Shown: positions 35,833 to 45,249, numbered from the stretch's first letter. The stretch: 54,163 nt of DNA from Acrocarpospora catenulata (GCF_018476525.1 NZ_JAHCST010000013.1:168486-222648); one strand, 5' to 3'. Numbers and translations: made by a program. The notes: generated by a model from the sequence alone, not told the origin.

Positions 35833-37528
35833 TCATGGCTGCTCTTCGTATCCTTTCGCGGTCACCGCGGACCTGCCGCTGGTTACTGCGTCGGCCCCTT
35901 GGTCGGCCTTCTTATCAAAGGTCGCGCCATCACCGTGCTTGTCAGTGGAATCAGACCATCTCTCGAACGCCTCGGATTTCGCGCTGTCCTTGACTAGATC
36001 ATCCACCGGAAGTGGCCTGCCGTCCTTCATCAGGGCGGGCGGCCATGGTGGGTCAGCGGGAAACCCTCCTTCCCACAGGCTGGTGGCGACCTCGTAGTGC
36101 TGGGCGAGGACCCATCGGTCGTACTCACTGACAGTCCTGCCCGCCCGGCTGGTCGCCTCGTCTCCCTCCGCCCAGGCGTCCAGTTTCTCGCCGATGATGA
36201 ACATGGCCCCCTCCCAGAGGAATTCACCTACCTTCTCCGCACCAGGCACCCTGTCCAACACGACCGACGCGGCATCGGTGATCATTCCGCGCATGTCCTC
36301 GTCGAAGGCGTCCATGTCGCCGCGGACTTTCAGCGCAGCCGCATACTCCAGACCCGCCATGTTGCCGATCGCACCGGCCGTTTCCTCGAAAAATCCGGGA
36401 TCCTTGGGTGGATTTCCCCGAATCGCTTCGCCGTCGATGCGTGCGGATTCCACCAGGACATCACGACGAAGCCCGGCCATCGCCTGATCGAACATACGTG
36501 TGTTCTGCTCGTCGGCGACGAAGGTCTTCAGGAAGCCGTAGGTGTCCTTCGGGCTCAGATAGAAGGCCGGCGTCAGCCCGGGAACCATCGAGAAGCCGGG
36601 TGGTGCGGCCATGCCGGAGCCGCGATAGGCGCCGTCGCGGATGCGTGCCCCGGTCAGTAGTTCGTGCCGATATGAGGCGGCCAGTTTGGCCATCGTCTCC
36701 TGGAGGGCAGGCGGCATGTTCTGGCCGATGGAGGCGGCTCCGGTGATCGTGCTGAAAGCGAAGCGGGCTGCGTCGGAACTGTGCGCGCCCGGCTGCTCGT
36801 CAAGACCCGCCCCTGCCACCAGCACCTTGCGGAGCGCATCCGGCGTGTGATCTCCCTCTTGCCTGGCATGCTGGAACAGCGCGCTCATTCGCTGCGTACC
36901 GGTCACCCCGTCGGCCGGAGTGCCCGTCTCGGCGAACACCGACCGGATCGCCACCGGATCATCGGCGATCACCTGCAACGCCAGCGCGACCGCATCGTCC
37001 GGCATGCCGTACGCACGGCTTTCCACCATTCCCGCGCCCCGCCAGTCCTGCGGCGAGCATCGCCACGAACGCCGCCGACGCCTCCGCGTCACCGGCCAGG
37101 TTCTCCAGGTCGCGAATGTGCGCATGCACCATCTCGCCCTTGAGTTCCGCGGTGAAGTCGTTGTTGGCGATAATGCCCGCGCCGAACATCTTGGCCAGGC
37201 CTTCGCCGTACGCATAGGCCTCGGCCAGCGACATCCGCACCTCGGGTATCGGCACCAACGCGTCCCCGAACCCGGCCCCGCCCAGCCGGTTGGTGGCCAT
37301 CGCCAGGTCGTGGCGGCGGCGCATCGCCGGTAGCTGGCCCTGCGCCCAGGCGCCGATCTGGTCCAGCTCGGTCAGTGCCGAGGTGTCCACCCCGAGCCGC
37401 GCGAACTCGCCCCGGAACCGCTGCACGAACGTCCGCAACGTCGTCGCGTCCTCGTCCATCGATTTGATCATTGCCAGCAGTCGGTCCGGGTCGACCCCTC
37501 GGAACTCTGAGCTGTAGGGCAGCGGCAT
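35833..37528 (-). pseudogene. Large WXG100-associated protein gene with a frameshift
   Basis: Two overlapping reverse frames together make one protein of about 565 residues. The first runs from 37528 (MPLPYSSEFRGVDPDRLLA) and keeps coherent sequence to about 37040. The second continues it from about 37028 (MVESRAYGMPDDAVALALQV) to 35833. The frame change equals one extra base or two missing bases, near the G-runs complementary to 37031-37040. The protein is helical, lacks a signal peptide and resembles large actinobacterial WXG-partner proteins (DUF6571-like, from memory). Its start overlaps the stop of the WXG100-like gene. True mutation, sequencing error or a second start at 37028 cannot be told apart. 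Confidence 0.6.
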
Positions 37529-37830
37529 CACAACCGTCCGGTCCGCTGCCGCCGGTAGGCATCCGCCGTCGACTCCGACACCTGGGCCGGCTGTCCGGCC
37601 AGTGCTTCCTCAATCGCCGTCACCAGCCGATTCGAAGCTCGCCGCACCTGCATCCGGCGCTGCCCGAGGTCATCCCGCCAGCTACGCGCGTCCGGGCCGA
37701 GCCATACCAGCCCGCTACCCATGTCCTGGTCGGTCTTCGCCAGCGCCCGCTCGACCATGTCCGCGTCGGCGAGGATCTGGCGCCGCAGCTCCATCAGCGC
37801 CGCGTGTATCGGATTCGTCACCTCAGCCAT
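37528..37830 (-). CDS. WXG100-like small secreted protein
   Basis: Protein of 100 residues, the standard WXG100 length, when started at the ATG at 37830. A helical hairpin is predicted, with the turn at GSGLVWLGPDARSWRDDL; the WLG and SW tryptophans replace the exact WxG motif. WXG100 proteins are exported by type VII (ESX) systems, often as partners of the larger protein encoded next to them. The stop overlaps the start of the frameshifted neighbour by one base, so the two were translated together. No secretion-machinery gene is in the window. Confidence 0.65.
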   Translation of the reverse strand: MAEVTNPIHAALMELRRQILADADMVERALAKTDQDMGSGLVWLGPDARSWRDDLGQRRMQVRRASNRLVTAIEEALAGQPAQVSESTADAYRRQRTGRL

Positions 37831-38133
37831 CCGGTGCCCCGCACTCCCGTGCCACCAGCGCAGCAAGCGAATGCGAGGGCCAGCGTCTCAGCCGCCACGC
37901 TATGTGACGCTGTCACACCATGCAGTGGGCGGCAATCCGCCATACCGAACCGCTATACCACTGACCCGGTGAATCACGGCGAACGTATCTGATCTTCTGA
38001 TCGGACGGAGATCAGCCCCGCTCCCCCAATCGATCTTGATCCGATACGGGAATCTTGACACTGTTTGTGCGGCACGGGACGCTTGTTGCGGTTAGCGCGG
38101 ATGGTTGCGCGTGTTGCAACGGCGGAGGTGGGT
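37831..38133. other. Divergent intergenic region between the WXG100-like and dimethylglycine dehydrogenase genes
   Basis: About 300 bases without a gene, locally AT-richer than its surroundings. It contains the dyad TGTGAC-N3-GTCACA (37903-37917), which is Crp-like in half-sites but one base short in spacing. It also contains the promoter at 38055, and GTTGCG plus the palindrome GTTGCAAC (38113-38120) in the leader of the dehydrogenase. Confidence 0.6.
38055..38083 (+). promoter_or_regulatory. Promoter of the dimethylglycine/sarcosine operon
   Basis: Consensus TTGACA at 38055-38060, a 17-base spacer and GACGCT at 38078-38083. It is built like the promoter of the Rieske oxygenase and is also followed directly by a GTTGCG element. 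Confidence 0.5.
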
Positions 38134-40500
38134 ATGCCGGGCGTTGTCATCATTGGCGCGGGGGTGGTGGGGGCCGCGCTTGCCGATGAGTTGTCGGTGC
38201 GGGGTTGGACCGATGTGACCGTGGTCGATCAGGGGGATGTGCCGGCGACCGGGGGGTCCTCGTCGCATGCGCCTGGGCTGGTGTTTCAGACCAATTCCTC
38301 TAAGGCGATGGCTGAGATGGCCAGGTACACCGTGGAGAAGTTGGTCGGGCTGGGGTGTTTCCAGCAGGTGGGTGGGCTGGAGGTGGCGACCGGGCCGGAG
38401 CGGCTGCGGGAGTTGCATCGGCGGTATGGGTGGGCGACCGCGTGGGGGCTTGAGGCGGAGTTGCTCGGGCCGGAGGAGTGTGTGGCGCGGCATCCGCTGC
38501 TGGATCCCGGCAAGGTTCTGGGTGGGTTGTTCCTGGCGAGCGACGGGCTGGCGTTGGCGGTGCCGGCGGTGGCGGCGCAGTTGGAGCGGGCTCGGGCGCG
38601 AGGAGTGCGGGTGCTTCCCCGGCATGAGGTGGTGGAGATTTCCGTCGATGGCGGGCGGGTCACCGGGGTCGTCACGGACAAGGGCGAAATTTCGGCTGAT
38701 GTGGTGGTTTGTTGTGCGGGGATCTGGGGGCCCAAGGTCGCGCGCATGGTGGGTATGGAACTGCCGCTGACGCCGTTGGCGCATCAGTTGGCCTGGACGG
38801 AACCCCTGCCGGAGCTGGAAGGGGAGCGTGAGACGCAGATTCTCCGGCATCAGGATGCCGACCTGTATTTCCGGAGCCGGGAAGGCAGGCTGGGGGTCGG
38901 GTACTACGGGCACCGGCCGATGCCGATCGCGCCGGACGACATCCTCGGGGTGGACGTGGCCGAGGTGATGCCGTCCGTGATGGCCTTCACTCCGGACGAC
39001 TTCGCCGACGCCTGGGACGAGACGCGGACGCTGATGCCCGCCACCCGGGCGGCGAAGATCGAGGAAGGCATCAACGGGCTCTTCTCGTTCACCACCGACA
39101 ACATGCCGCTGCTCGGGGAGTCCCGGGAGGTGCGCGGGTTCTGGGTGGCCGAGGCGGTCTGGGTGACCCACTCCGCTGGCGTGGCGCGGGCGGTGGCCGA
39201 GTGGCTCGTTGACGGTCATTCCTCGGTTGACCTGCACGAATGTGACGTCAACCGGTTCGAGCGGCACCAGTTGGCGCCCGACTACGTGCTGGCCAGGGGC
39301 TGCCAGAACTACGTGGAGGTGTACGACATCATCCACCCGCTCCAGCCGATGGAGGACCCCCGGCCGCTGCGCACCAGCCCGTTCCATGTCCGGCAGCGGG
39401 AGCTCGGCGCGTACTTCCTGGAGGCGTCCGGCTGGGAGCGCCCGCACTGGTACGAGGCCAACGCGACCCTGCCCGCTCCCGAGCACGTCCCCAACGACTG
39501 GGCGGCGCGGTACTGGTCGCCGATCGTCGGCGCGGAGGCCGTGGCCACCCGGCAGAGCGTCGCGATATACGACATGTCCGCATTGAAGCGGTTGGAGGTG
39601 GCCGGGCCGGGAGCGACGGCTTTCCTGCAACGTATGACCACTGGAGACGTGGACAAGTCCATCGGTTCGGTGACGTACTGCCTGCTGCTGGATGTGGATG
39701 GGGGCATCCGCAGCGACATCACGGTGGCCCGGCTCGGCGAGGACCGCTACCAGGTCGGGGCCAACGGGGAACTGGACCTCGACTGGCTGGAGCGGCACCG
39801 GCCGCCCGAGGTTTTCCTGCGCGACATCACCGCGGGGACCTGCTGCCTGGGGGTGTGGGGACCGCGAGCCAGGGAGCTGGTGCAGCCGCTGACCTCGATC
39901 GATCTGACCGCGCTGCGGTACTTCCGGGGGGCGAGCGGGTTCCTGGGCAACGTTCCGGTGACCATGCTCCGGCTCTCGTACGTCGGGGAGCTCGGCTGGG
40001 AGATCTACACCACGGCCGACATGGGGCTCAAGCTGTGGGACACGCTGGCCGGGGCCGGGGTGATCGCGGCGGGCCGGGGGGCGTTCGCGAGCCTGCGGCT
40101 GGAGAAGGGCTACCGGTCGTTCGGGGTGGACATGACCTTCGAGCACGATCCGTACGAGGCGGGGCTGGGCTTCGCGGTCCGGCTCGGGAAGGGGGACTTC
40201 GTCGGGCGGGAGGCGGTGCTGCGCCGGAAGGAGGAGGTCCGGCGGCGGTTGTGCTGCCTGCTGCTGGACGAGGTGGTGATGGGCAAGGAGCCCGTGTACC
40301 ACCAAGGACGCTGTGTCGGATATGTCACCAGCGCCGGATACGGCTACACGATCGGGCGGGGGATCGCGTACGCGTGGTTGCCCGCCGAGTTGGCCGAGCC
40401 GGGGACGGCCGTGGAGATCGGGTACTTCGAGCGGCGGCTGGCGGCGCAGGTGGCGGCGGAGCCGCTCTTCGATCCGGCGATGGAACGGCTGCGGGGGTAG
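38134..40500 (+). CDS. Dimethylglycine dehydrogenase / dimethylglycine oxidase-type flavoprotein
   Basis: Protein of 788 residues. Residues 1-380 are a DAO-type FAD domain beginning VVIIGAGVVGAALADELSVR. The FAO_M linker follows. About 430-780 is a GcvT-like tetrahydrofolate-binding domain (VAIYDMSALKRLEVAGPGA; ELGWEIYTTADMGLKLWDTL). This two-module layout is that of dimethylglycine dehydrogenase, dimethylglycine oxidase and relatives, which oxidise dimethylglycine to sarcosine and pass the methyl carbon to tetrahydrofolate. A GGAGGT ribosome site fixes the ATG at 38134. Dehydrogenase and oxidase types cannot be separated by eye. The sarcosine oxidase genes start three bases later. Confidence 0.85.
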   Translation: MPGVVIIGAGVVGAALADELSVRGWTDVTVVDQGDVPATGGSSSHAPGLVFQTNSSKAMAEMARYTVEKLVGLGCFQQVGGLEVATGPERLRELHRRYGWATAWGLEAELLGPEECVARHPLLDPGKVLGGLFLASDGLALAVPAVAAQLERARARGVRVLPRHEVVEISVDGGRVTGVVTDKGEISADVVVCCAGIWGPKVARMVGMELPLTPLAHQLAWTEPLPELEGERETQILRHQDADLYFRSREGRLGVGYYGHRPMPIAPDDILGVDVAEVMPSVMAFTPDDFADAWDETRTLMPATRAAKIEEGINGLFSFTTDNMPLLGESREVRGFWVAEAVWVTHSAGVARAVAEWLVDGHSSVDLHECDVNRFERHQLAPDYVLARGCQNYVEVYDIIHPLQPMEDPRPLRTSPFHVRQRELGAYFLEASGWERPHWYEANATLPAPEHVPNDWAARYWSPIVGAEAVATRQSVAIYDMSALKRLEVAGPGATAFLQRMTTGDVDKSIGSVTYCLLLDVDGGIRSDITVARLGEDRYQVGANGELDLDWLERHRPPEVFLRDITAGTCCLGVWGPRARELVQPLTSIDLTALRYFRGASGFLGNVPVTMLRLSYVGELGWEIYTTADMGLKLWDTLAGAGVIAAGRGAFASLRLEKGYRSFGVDMTFEHDPYEAGLGFAVRLGKGDFVGREAVLRRKEEVRRRLCCLLLDEVVMGKEPVYHQGRCVGYVTSAGYGYTIGRGIAYAWLPAELAEPGTAVEIGYFERRLAAQVAAEPLFDPAMERLRG

Positions 40501-40503
40501 GGC

Positions 40504-41703
40504 GTGCATCCGGATCGGTTGTGGGAGTCGGCGGAGCCGAAGCGGTCGTACGAGGTGGTGATCGTGGGCGCCGGCGGGCACGGCCTGGCCACGGCGTACT
40601 ATCTCGCGAAAAATCATGGAATTTCGGATGTGGCCGTTCTGGAGCGGGGGTGGCTGGCCGGGGGCAACATGGCCAGGAACACCACGATCATCCGGTCCAA
40701 CTACCTCTGGGATGAGAGCGCGGGGATCTACGAGCACGCGCTGAAACTCTGGGAGGGCCTGGAGGCCGAACTCGACTATCCGCTGCTGTTCAGCCAGCGC
40801 GGGGTGCTCAACCTGGCGCACAGCTTCCAGGATGTCCGGGACGGGGTCCGGCGAGTGGAGGCCAACCGGGTCAACGGCGTGGACGCGGAGTGGCTGGACC
40901 CCGAACAGGTCCGCGAGGTCTGCCCGATCGTGAACATCAGCCCACATGTCCGATATCCGGTACTAGGGGCGACATTTCAGCCTCGGGGGGGAATCGCGAA
41001 GCACGATCATGTGGCCTGGGGGCTGGCCCGGAGGGCGTACCAGCTGGGGGTCGACCTGGTCGAGCACTGCGAGGTCGAGTCCGTCGAGGTGGTGGACGGG
41101 CGGGCGGTGGCCGTACAAACCAGCCGGGGACGGATCACGGCGAACAAGATCGTGCTGTGCGCGGCGGGCAGGACCTCACCGCTGGCCGAGTCGGCCGGGA
41201 TCCGGCTGCCGCTCCAGAGCCACACCCTGCAGGCCCTGGTCTCGGAGCTGCTGGAACCCGTGCACCCCACCGTGGTCATGTCCAACGCGGTACACGTCTA
41301 CGTGAGCCAGGCGCACAAGGGCGAACTGGTGATGGGTGCCGGAATCGACGCCCCCAACTCCTACCGGCAGCGCGGGAACTTCGCCGTCATCGAACGGCAG
41401 ATGGCCGCCGCGCTCGAACTGTTCCCGGTGTTCGCACGGGCGCACGTGCTCCGCACCTGGGGCGGGGTGGTGGACGTCTCCCCCGACGCCTCGCCGATCG
41501 TCGGCCTGTCCCCGGTCGAGTCGCTCTACCTGAACTGCGGCTGGGGCACCGGCGGCTTCAAGGCCACCCCCGGCGTCGGCTGGTGCCTCGCGCACACCAT
41601 CGCCCACGACGAACCCCACCCGCTCAACGCGCCTTTCAGTCTCGACCGGTTCACCACCGGCGCGCTGGTCGACGAGCACGGCGCCGCCGCCGTGGCCCAC
41701 TGA
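40504..41703 (+). CDS. soxB: Sarcosine oxidase beta subunit
   Basis: Protein of 399 residues, normal for SoxB. It carries a dinucleotide motif [19 protein letters not shown], the [13 protein letters not shown] segment and the KHDHVAWG region that includes the histidine linked covalently to FMN in this family. The C-terminal [17 protein letters not shown] is also diagnostic. With SoxA, SoxD and SoxG it forms the heterotetrameric enzyme that converts sarcosine to glycine. The GTG start lies three bases after the dimethylglycine dehydrogenase stop. Confidence 0.92.
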   Translation: MHPDRLWESAEPKRSYEVVIVGAGGHGLATAYYLAKNHGISDVAVLERGWLAGGNMARNTTIIRSNYLWDESAGIYEHALKLWEGLEAELDYPLLFSQRGVLNLAHSFQDVRDGVRRVEANRVNGVDAEWLDPEQVREVCPIVNISPHVRYPVLGATFQPRGGIAKHDHVAWGLARRAYQLGVDLVEHCEVESVEVVDGRAVAVQTSRGRITANKIVLCAAGRTSPLAESAGIRLPLQSHTLQALVSELLEPVHPTVVMSNAVHVYVSQAHKGELVMGAGIDAPNSYRQRGNFAVIERQMAAALELFPVFARAHVLRTWGGVVDVSPDASPIVGLSPVESLYLNCGWGTGGFKATPGVGWCLAHTIAHDEPHPLNAPFSLDRFTTGALVDEHGAAAVAH

Positions 41704-41714
41704 CGGAGACCCCC

Positions 41715-41972
41715 ATGCTGCTCATCCCCTGCCCCTGGTGCGGGCCCCGCGACGAGGCCGAGTTCCACTACGGCGGGCAGGCGCACGTCGCCTACCCAGC
41801 CGACCCCGCCGCGCTCTCGGACGAGGAGTGGGGACGGTACCTGTTCTTCCGCGACAACCCGGCCGGGCCCTTCGCCGAACGGTGGAGCCATTCGGCAGGG
41901 TGCCGCCGCTGGTTCAACGTGGTCCGGGACACCTCGACCAACCGCATCGTCCCCCAGGAGGCCAACCGGTGA
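41715..41972 (+). CDS. soxD: Sarcosine oxidase delta subunit
   Basis: Protein of 85 residues. The N-terminal IPCPWCGPRDEAEFHYGGQ with its CxxC pair, and SHSAGCRRWFNVVRDT, provide the zinc ligands typical of SoxD. It is the small zinc-binding subunit that stabilises the heterotetramer. It starts 11 bases after soxB, and its stop overlaps the GTG of soxA (GTGA). The frame was identified from the protein and gene order; the open frame upstream is only a shadow of soxB. Confidence 0.92.
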   Translation: MLLIPCPWCGPRDEAEFHYGGQAHVAYPADPAALSDEEWGRYLFFRDNPAGPFAERWSHSAGCRRWFNVVRDTSTNRIVPQEANR

Positions 41973-44557
41973 ACCGGCACCCGAAGTTGGGGTCCGTCGA
42001 CCGTGGCCGGGTGGTGCGGTTCGTCTTCGACGGGCGGGAGTACACCGGCCATCCCGGGGACACGCTCGCCTCGGCGTTGCTCGCCAACGGCGTACGGCGG
42101 GTGGGCACGAGCGTCACGCACGGCCGTCCCCGGGGGATCTTCGCGGCCGGGGCCGAGGAGCCCAACGCCGTCGTGCAGATCGAGGAGCCGTTCCCCGAGC
42201 CGATGGTCCCGGCGACCATGGTCGAGCTCTACGACGGGCTGGTGGCCAGCGGTCTCGCCGGTCGCGGCCGGCTCGCCGACCGGCCCGATCCTGCCAGGTA
42301 CGACGGGATGTACGCGCACTGCGAGGTGCTGGTGGTCGGCGGCGGACCGGCCGGACTGGCCGCCGCCGAGGAGGCCGCGCGTTCCGGCGTCCGGGTGATC
42401 CTCGCGGACGAGCGCACCCCGGCCGCTCCCCCTGGCGTGCGGCTTCTCCCCCGTACCACCGTCATCGGGTACTACGACGACAACTACCTGATCGCGGTCG
42501 AACGCCGTTCCGAGGCGGGGACGGCCAGGGAACGCCTCTGGCGCATCCGGGCCGGGCACGTCGTCCTAGCGACCGGCGCTCACGAACGCTCGATCGCCTT
42601 CGCCGGGAACGACCTGCCCGGGGTGATGCTGGCGGGAGCGGCCCGGACCTACCTCACCCGGTACGGCGTGCTCCCCGGCCGCCGCGCGGTCGTCTTCACC
42701 ACCAACGACAGCGCCTACCTCGCGGCTGAAGACCTGGCCCGGGCCGGTGTCGAGATCGCGGCAATCGTGGACGTGCGTCCGACGCCCGCCCCAACCGACA
42801 TCGAAGTCATATCCGGAAATTTCGTGACCGAGGCGCGGGGTGACGGGGAGGTCTCCTCAGTCCTGGTGGGGTCGCGGGAACTGGAGGCCGACCTGCTCCT
42901 GGTCTCCGGCGGCTGGAACCCCGTCGTCCACCTGTTCGGCCAGTCCGGCGGCACCCTGCGCTACGACGACGACCTGGCCGCGCTCGTCCCCGGCGAATCA
43001 CCCCAGGCCGTCACGGTGGCCGGGGCCGCCCGCGGGGTCTTCGGCCACGCGGACTGCGTACAGGACGGAATCCGCGCGGCCCGCGCGGCACTCGGGCAGA
43101 CCGCACCCGAACCTCCGCCGACCTCCCGGCAGCACGCCTGCTGGCTGGTCCCCGCGACGGACTACACGCGGCATTTCGTGGACCTCCAGCGCGATGTCAC
43201 CGTGGCCGACATCCACCGCGCCACGGGCGCCGGGCTCCGCTCGGTCGAGCACGTCAAGCGGTACACCACCGCCGGAACCGCCCACGACCAGGGCAAGACC
43301 TCCGGCCTGCTGACCACCGCCGTGATGGCCCGCACGCTGGGCGTCTCCCCCGCCGACCTGGGCAGCACGACGTTCCGCGCCCCGTACACGCCGGTCTCCT
43401 TCGCGGCGCTGGCCGGACGGGACCGGGGAGACCTGCACGACCCGGTCCGAGTGACCGCGCTGCACGACTGGCACGCCGCGCACGGCGCGCTCTTCGAGAA
43501 TGTCGGCCAGTGGAAGCGCCCCTGGTACTACCCCGGTGACGGCGAGGACATGGACACCGCCGTGCTCCGCGAGTGCAGAGCGGCCCGGGAGGGCGTGGCC
43601 GCCATGGACGCCTCCACCCTCGGCAAGATAGACATCCGAGGCCCGGACGCCGCCGAGTTCCTCGACCGCCTCTACACGAACCTGATGAGCACCCTGAAGG
43701 TCGGCTCGATCCGGTACGGCGTGCTGTGCCGTCTGGACGGCATGGTCTTCGACGACGGCACCGCCATCCGCCTGGCCGAGGACCACTACCTGGTCACCAC
43801 CACCACCGGAAACGCGGCGGCCGTGCTCGACTGGATGGAGGAGTGGCTCCAGACCGAGTGGCCGGACCTGCGCGTGCACTGCACCTCGGTCACCGAACAG
43901 TGGGCCACGGTGGCCCTGGTCGGCCCGGGATCCCGCGCGGTGCTCGCCGAACTCGCGCCGGACCTGGCGGTGGACTCGGCGAGTTTCCCGTTCATGACCT
44001 GGCGGGAGGCCGACGTGGCGGGCATCCCGGCCCGGATCTGCCGGATCAGCTTCTCCGGCGAACTCGCCTACGAGATCAACGTCAGCTGGTGGTACGGCCT
44101 GGCCCTCTGGGAGGCGGTGATGTCCCGCGACGTCACCCCGTACGGCACGGAGACCATGCACGTCCTGCGCGCCGAGAAGGGCTACCCCATCATCGGCCAG
44201 GACACCGACGGCACCGTCACCCCCCACGACCTCGGCCTGTCCTGGCTGGTCTCCAAGAAGAAGGCCGACTTCCTCGGCAAGCGCTCCTTCACCCGCCAGG
44301 ACACCGCCCGCTCCGACCGCAAACGCCTGGTCGGCCTGCTCCCCGCCACCCGCCTCCGCGAGGGCTCCGCCCTGCTGGCCGACGGGCGCATGGTCGGCCA
44401 CGTGACCTCCAGCTACCTCAGCGCCGCCCTGGGCCGCCCGTTCGCGCTGGCCCTGGTGGCGGGCGAGCACACCACGCTGACCACCCTCGACGGCACCCCC
44501 GCCGAGGTGACCTCCCCCGTCTTCTACGACCCGGAAGGACGCCGCCGCGATGGCTGA
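41969..44557 (+). CDS. soxA: Sarcosine oxidase alpha subunit, compact form
   Basis: Protein of 862 residues, about 100 shorter than typical SoxA. Order: 2Fe-2S-ferredoxin-like fold without cluster (FVFDGREYTGHPGDTLASAL), NAD-binding Rossmann region (EVLVVGGGPAGLAAAEEAA), then the folate-binding GcvT half (VAAMDASTLGKIDIRGPDA to the C-terminus). The shortening falls between VELYDGLVAS and the Rossmann motif, and again just after ILADERTP, where other SoxA proteins have long linkers. The enzyme transfers the sarcosine methyl to tetrahydrofolate as 5,10-methylene-THF. It overlaps soxD and soxG. Confidence 0.9.
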   Translation: MNRHPKLGSVDRGRVVRFVFDGREYTGHPGDTLASALLANGVRRVGTSVTHGRPRGIFAAGAEEPNAVVQIEEPFPEPMVPATMVELYDGLVASGLAGRGRLADRPDPARYDGMYAHCEVLVVGGGPAGLAAAEEAARSGVRVILADERTPAAPPGVRLLPRTTVIGYYDDNYLIAVERRSEAGTARERLWRIRAGHVVLATGAHERSIAFAGNDLPGVMLAGAARTYLTRYGVLPGRRAVVFTTNDSAYLAAEDLARAGVEIAAIVDVRPTPAPTDIEVISGNFVTEARGDGEVSSVLVGSRELEADLLLVSGGWNPVVHLFGQSGGTLRYDDDLAALVPGESPQAVTVAGAARGVFGHADCVQDGIRAARAALGQTAPEPPPTSRQHACWLVPATDYTRHFVDLQRDVTVADIHRATGAGLRSVEHVKRYTTAGTAHDQGKTSGLLTTAVMARTLGVSPADLGSTTFRAPYTPVSFAALAGRDRGDLHDPVRVTALHDWHAAHGALFENVGQWKRPWYYPGDGEDMDTAVLRECRAAREGVAAMDASTLGKIDIRGPDAAEFLDRLYTNLMSTLKVGSIRYGVLCRLDGMVFDDGTAIRLAEDHYLVTTTTGNAAAVLDWMEEWLQTEWPDLRVHCTSVTEQWATVALVGPGSRAVLAELAPDLAVDSASFPFMTWREADVAGIPARICRISFSGELAYEINVSWWYGLALWEAVMSRDVTPYGTETMHVLRAEKGYPIIGQDTDGTVTPHDLGLSWLVSKKKADFLGKRSFTRQDTARSDRKRLVGLLPATRLREGSALLADGRMVGHVTSSYLSAALGRPFALALVAGEHTTLTTLDGTPAEVTSPVFYDPEGRRRDG

Positions 44558-45059
44558 ACGCCGCAGCCCGCTCTCCGGCCTCGATGTCGAGCTCCCCGGC
44601 GTGACCGTGACGGAGGTTCCGTACCTGACCCAGCTCAACGTCCGCACCGCCACTCCCCTGACCCCGCCCAACACCACCCGCCGGGACGGCGACGTGACCA
44701 CGGTCTGGCTGGGCCCCGACGAGTACCTGCTCATCGGCCCCGGTGAGATCGCCACGCCCGGCGTGGACGTCTCCGCCCACCGCACCACCATCCGCCTGAC
44801 CGGGCCCCGCGCCCGCGACCTGCTGGCCCACGGCTGCGCGCTCGACCTGCATCCGTCGGTCTTTCCCCCGGGCCGCTGCGCCCAGACCCTGTTCGCCCGC
44901 ACCCCGATCATCCTCATCGCCACCGAGGACGGCTACCTGATCCTGGTCCGTTCCTCCTTCGCCCGCCACCTGGCCGACTGGCTGCTGGACGCGGGCTCGG
45001 AGGGCACGGTCCGCTACGGACGGAAGCCGTTTGCGTCACCAAAAGGCCACGACTTCTGA
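44550..45059 (+). CDS. soxG: Sarcosine oxidase gamma subunit
   Basis: Protein of 169 residues, at the short end for SoxG. It has the expected VWLGPDEYLLIGPGE strand, then VDVSAHRTTIRLTGPRARDLLAHGC and the LVRSSFARHLADWLLDAG end. It is a GcvT-like structural subunit that lacks catalytic residues and completes the tetramer. It overlaps soxA by eight bases and is the last gene of the operon. No serine hydroxymethyltransferase or formyl-THF deformylase gene follows, unlike in many sox operons. Confidence 0.88.
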   Translation: MAERRSPLSGLDVELPGVTVTEVPYLTQLNVRTATPLTPPNTTRRDGDVTTVWLGPDEYLLIGPGEIATPGVDVSAHRTTIRLTGPRARDLLAHGCALDLHPSVFPPGRCAQTLFARTPIILIATEDGYLILVRSSFARHLADWLLDAGSEGTVRYGRKPFASPKGHDF

Positions 45060-45249
45060 CGGTCATTGACCCGTCAACACGGCCCGGTTAACGCTCTCGG
45101 TGAACGTGATCCAGAAGGAGGAAGCCGTCATGACCTCAAGGGTTTCCCGATGGTCCGCCCGCGTTCATTCGCACGTCACTGTGCGAAGGGACGACTTGTC
45201 TAACTTCTTCAACCAAGTTCTACTACAACGTTCCATCTGGGGATCCACT
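45060..45249. other. Leader of the second ABC transporter operon
   Basis: The stretch contains TTGAC-N2-GTCAA (45066-45077) and a strong AAGGAGG ribosome site before an ATG at 45130. That start would add 40 odd residues ahead of the lipoprotein signal. Codons 45195-45249 are AT-rich and unlike the downstream gene, so this is more likely an untranslated or regulatory leader, or a short leader peptide. No terminator was seen after soxG. Confidence 0.45.

Noticed and set aside
38092-40947. 951-codon open frame antisense to the dimethylglycine and soxB genes
   Set aside because: It lacks recognisable protein features and mirrors the high-GC codon pattern of the sense genes, whose families are certain.
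45130-45249. N-terminal extension of the second binding lipoprotein
   Set aside because: It would put the signal peptide about 40 residues inside the protein and has atypical codons; kept only as an open question.
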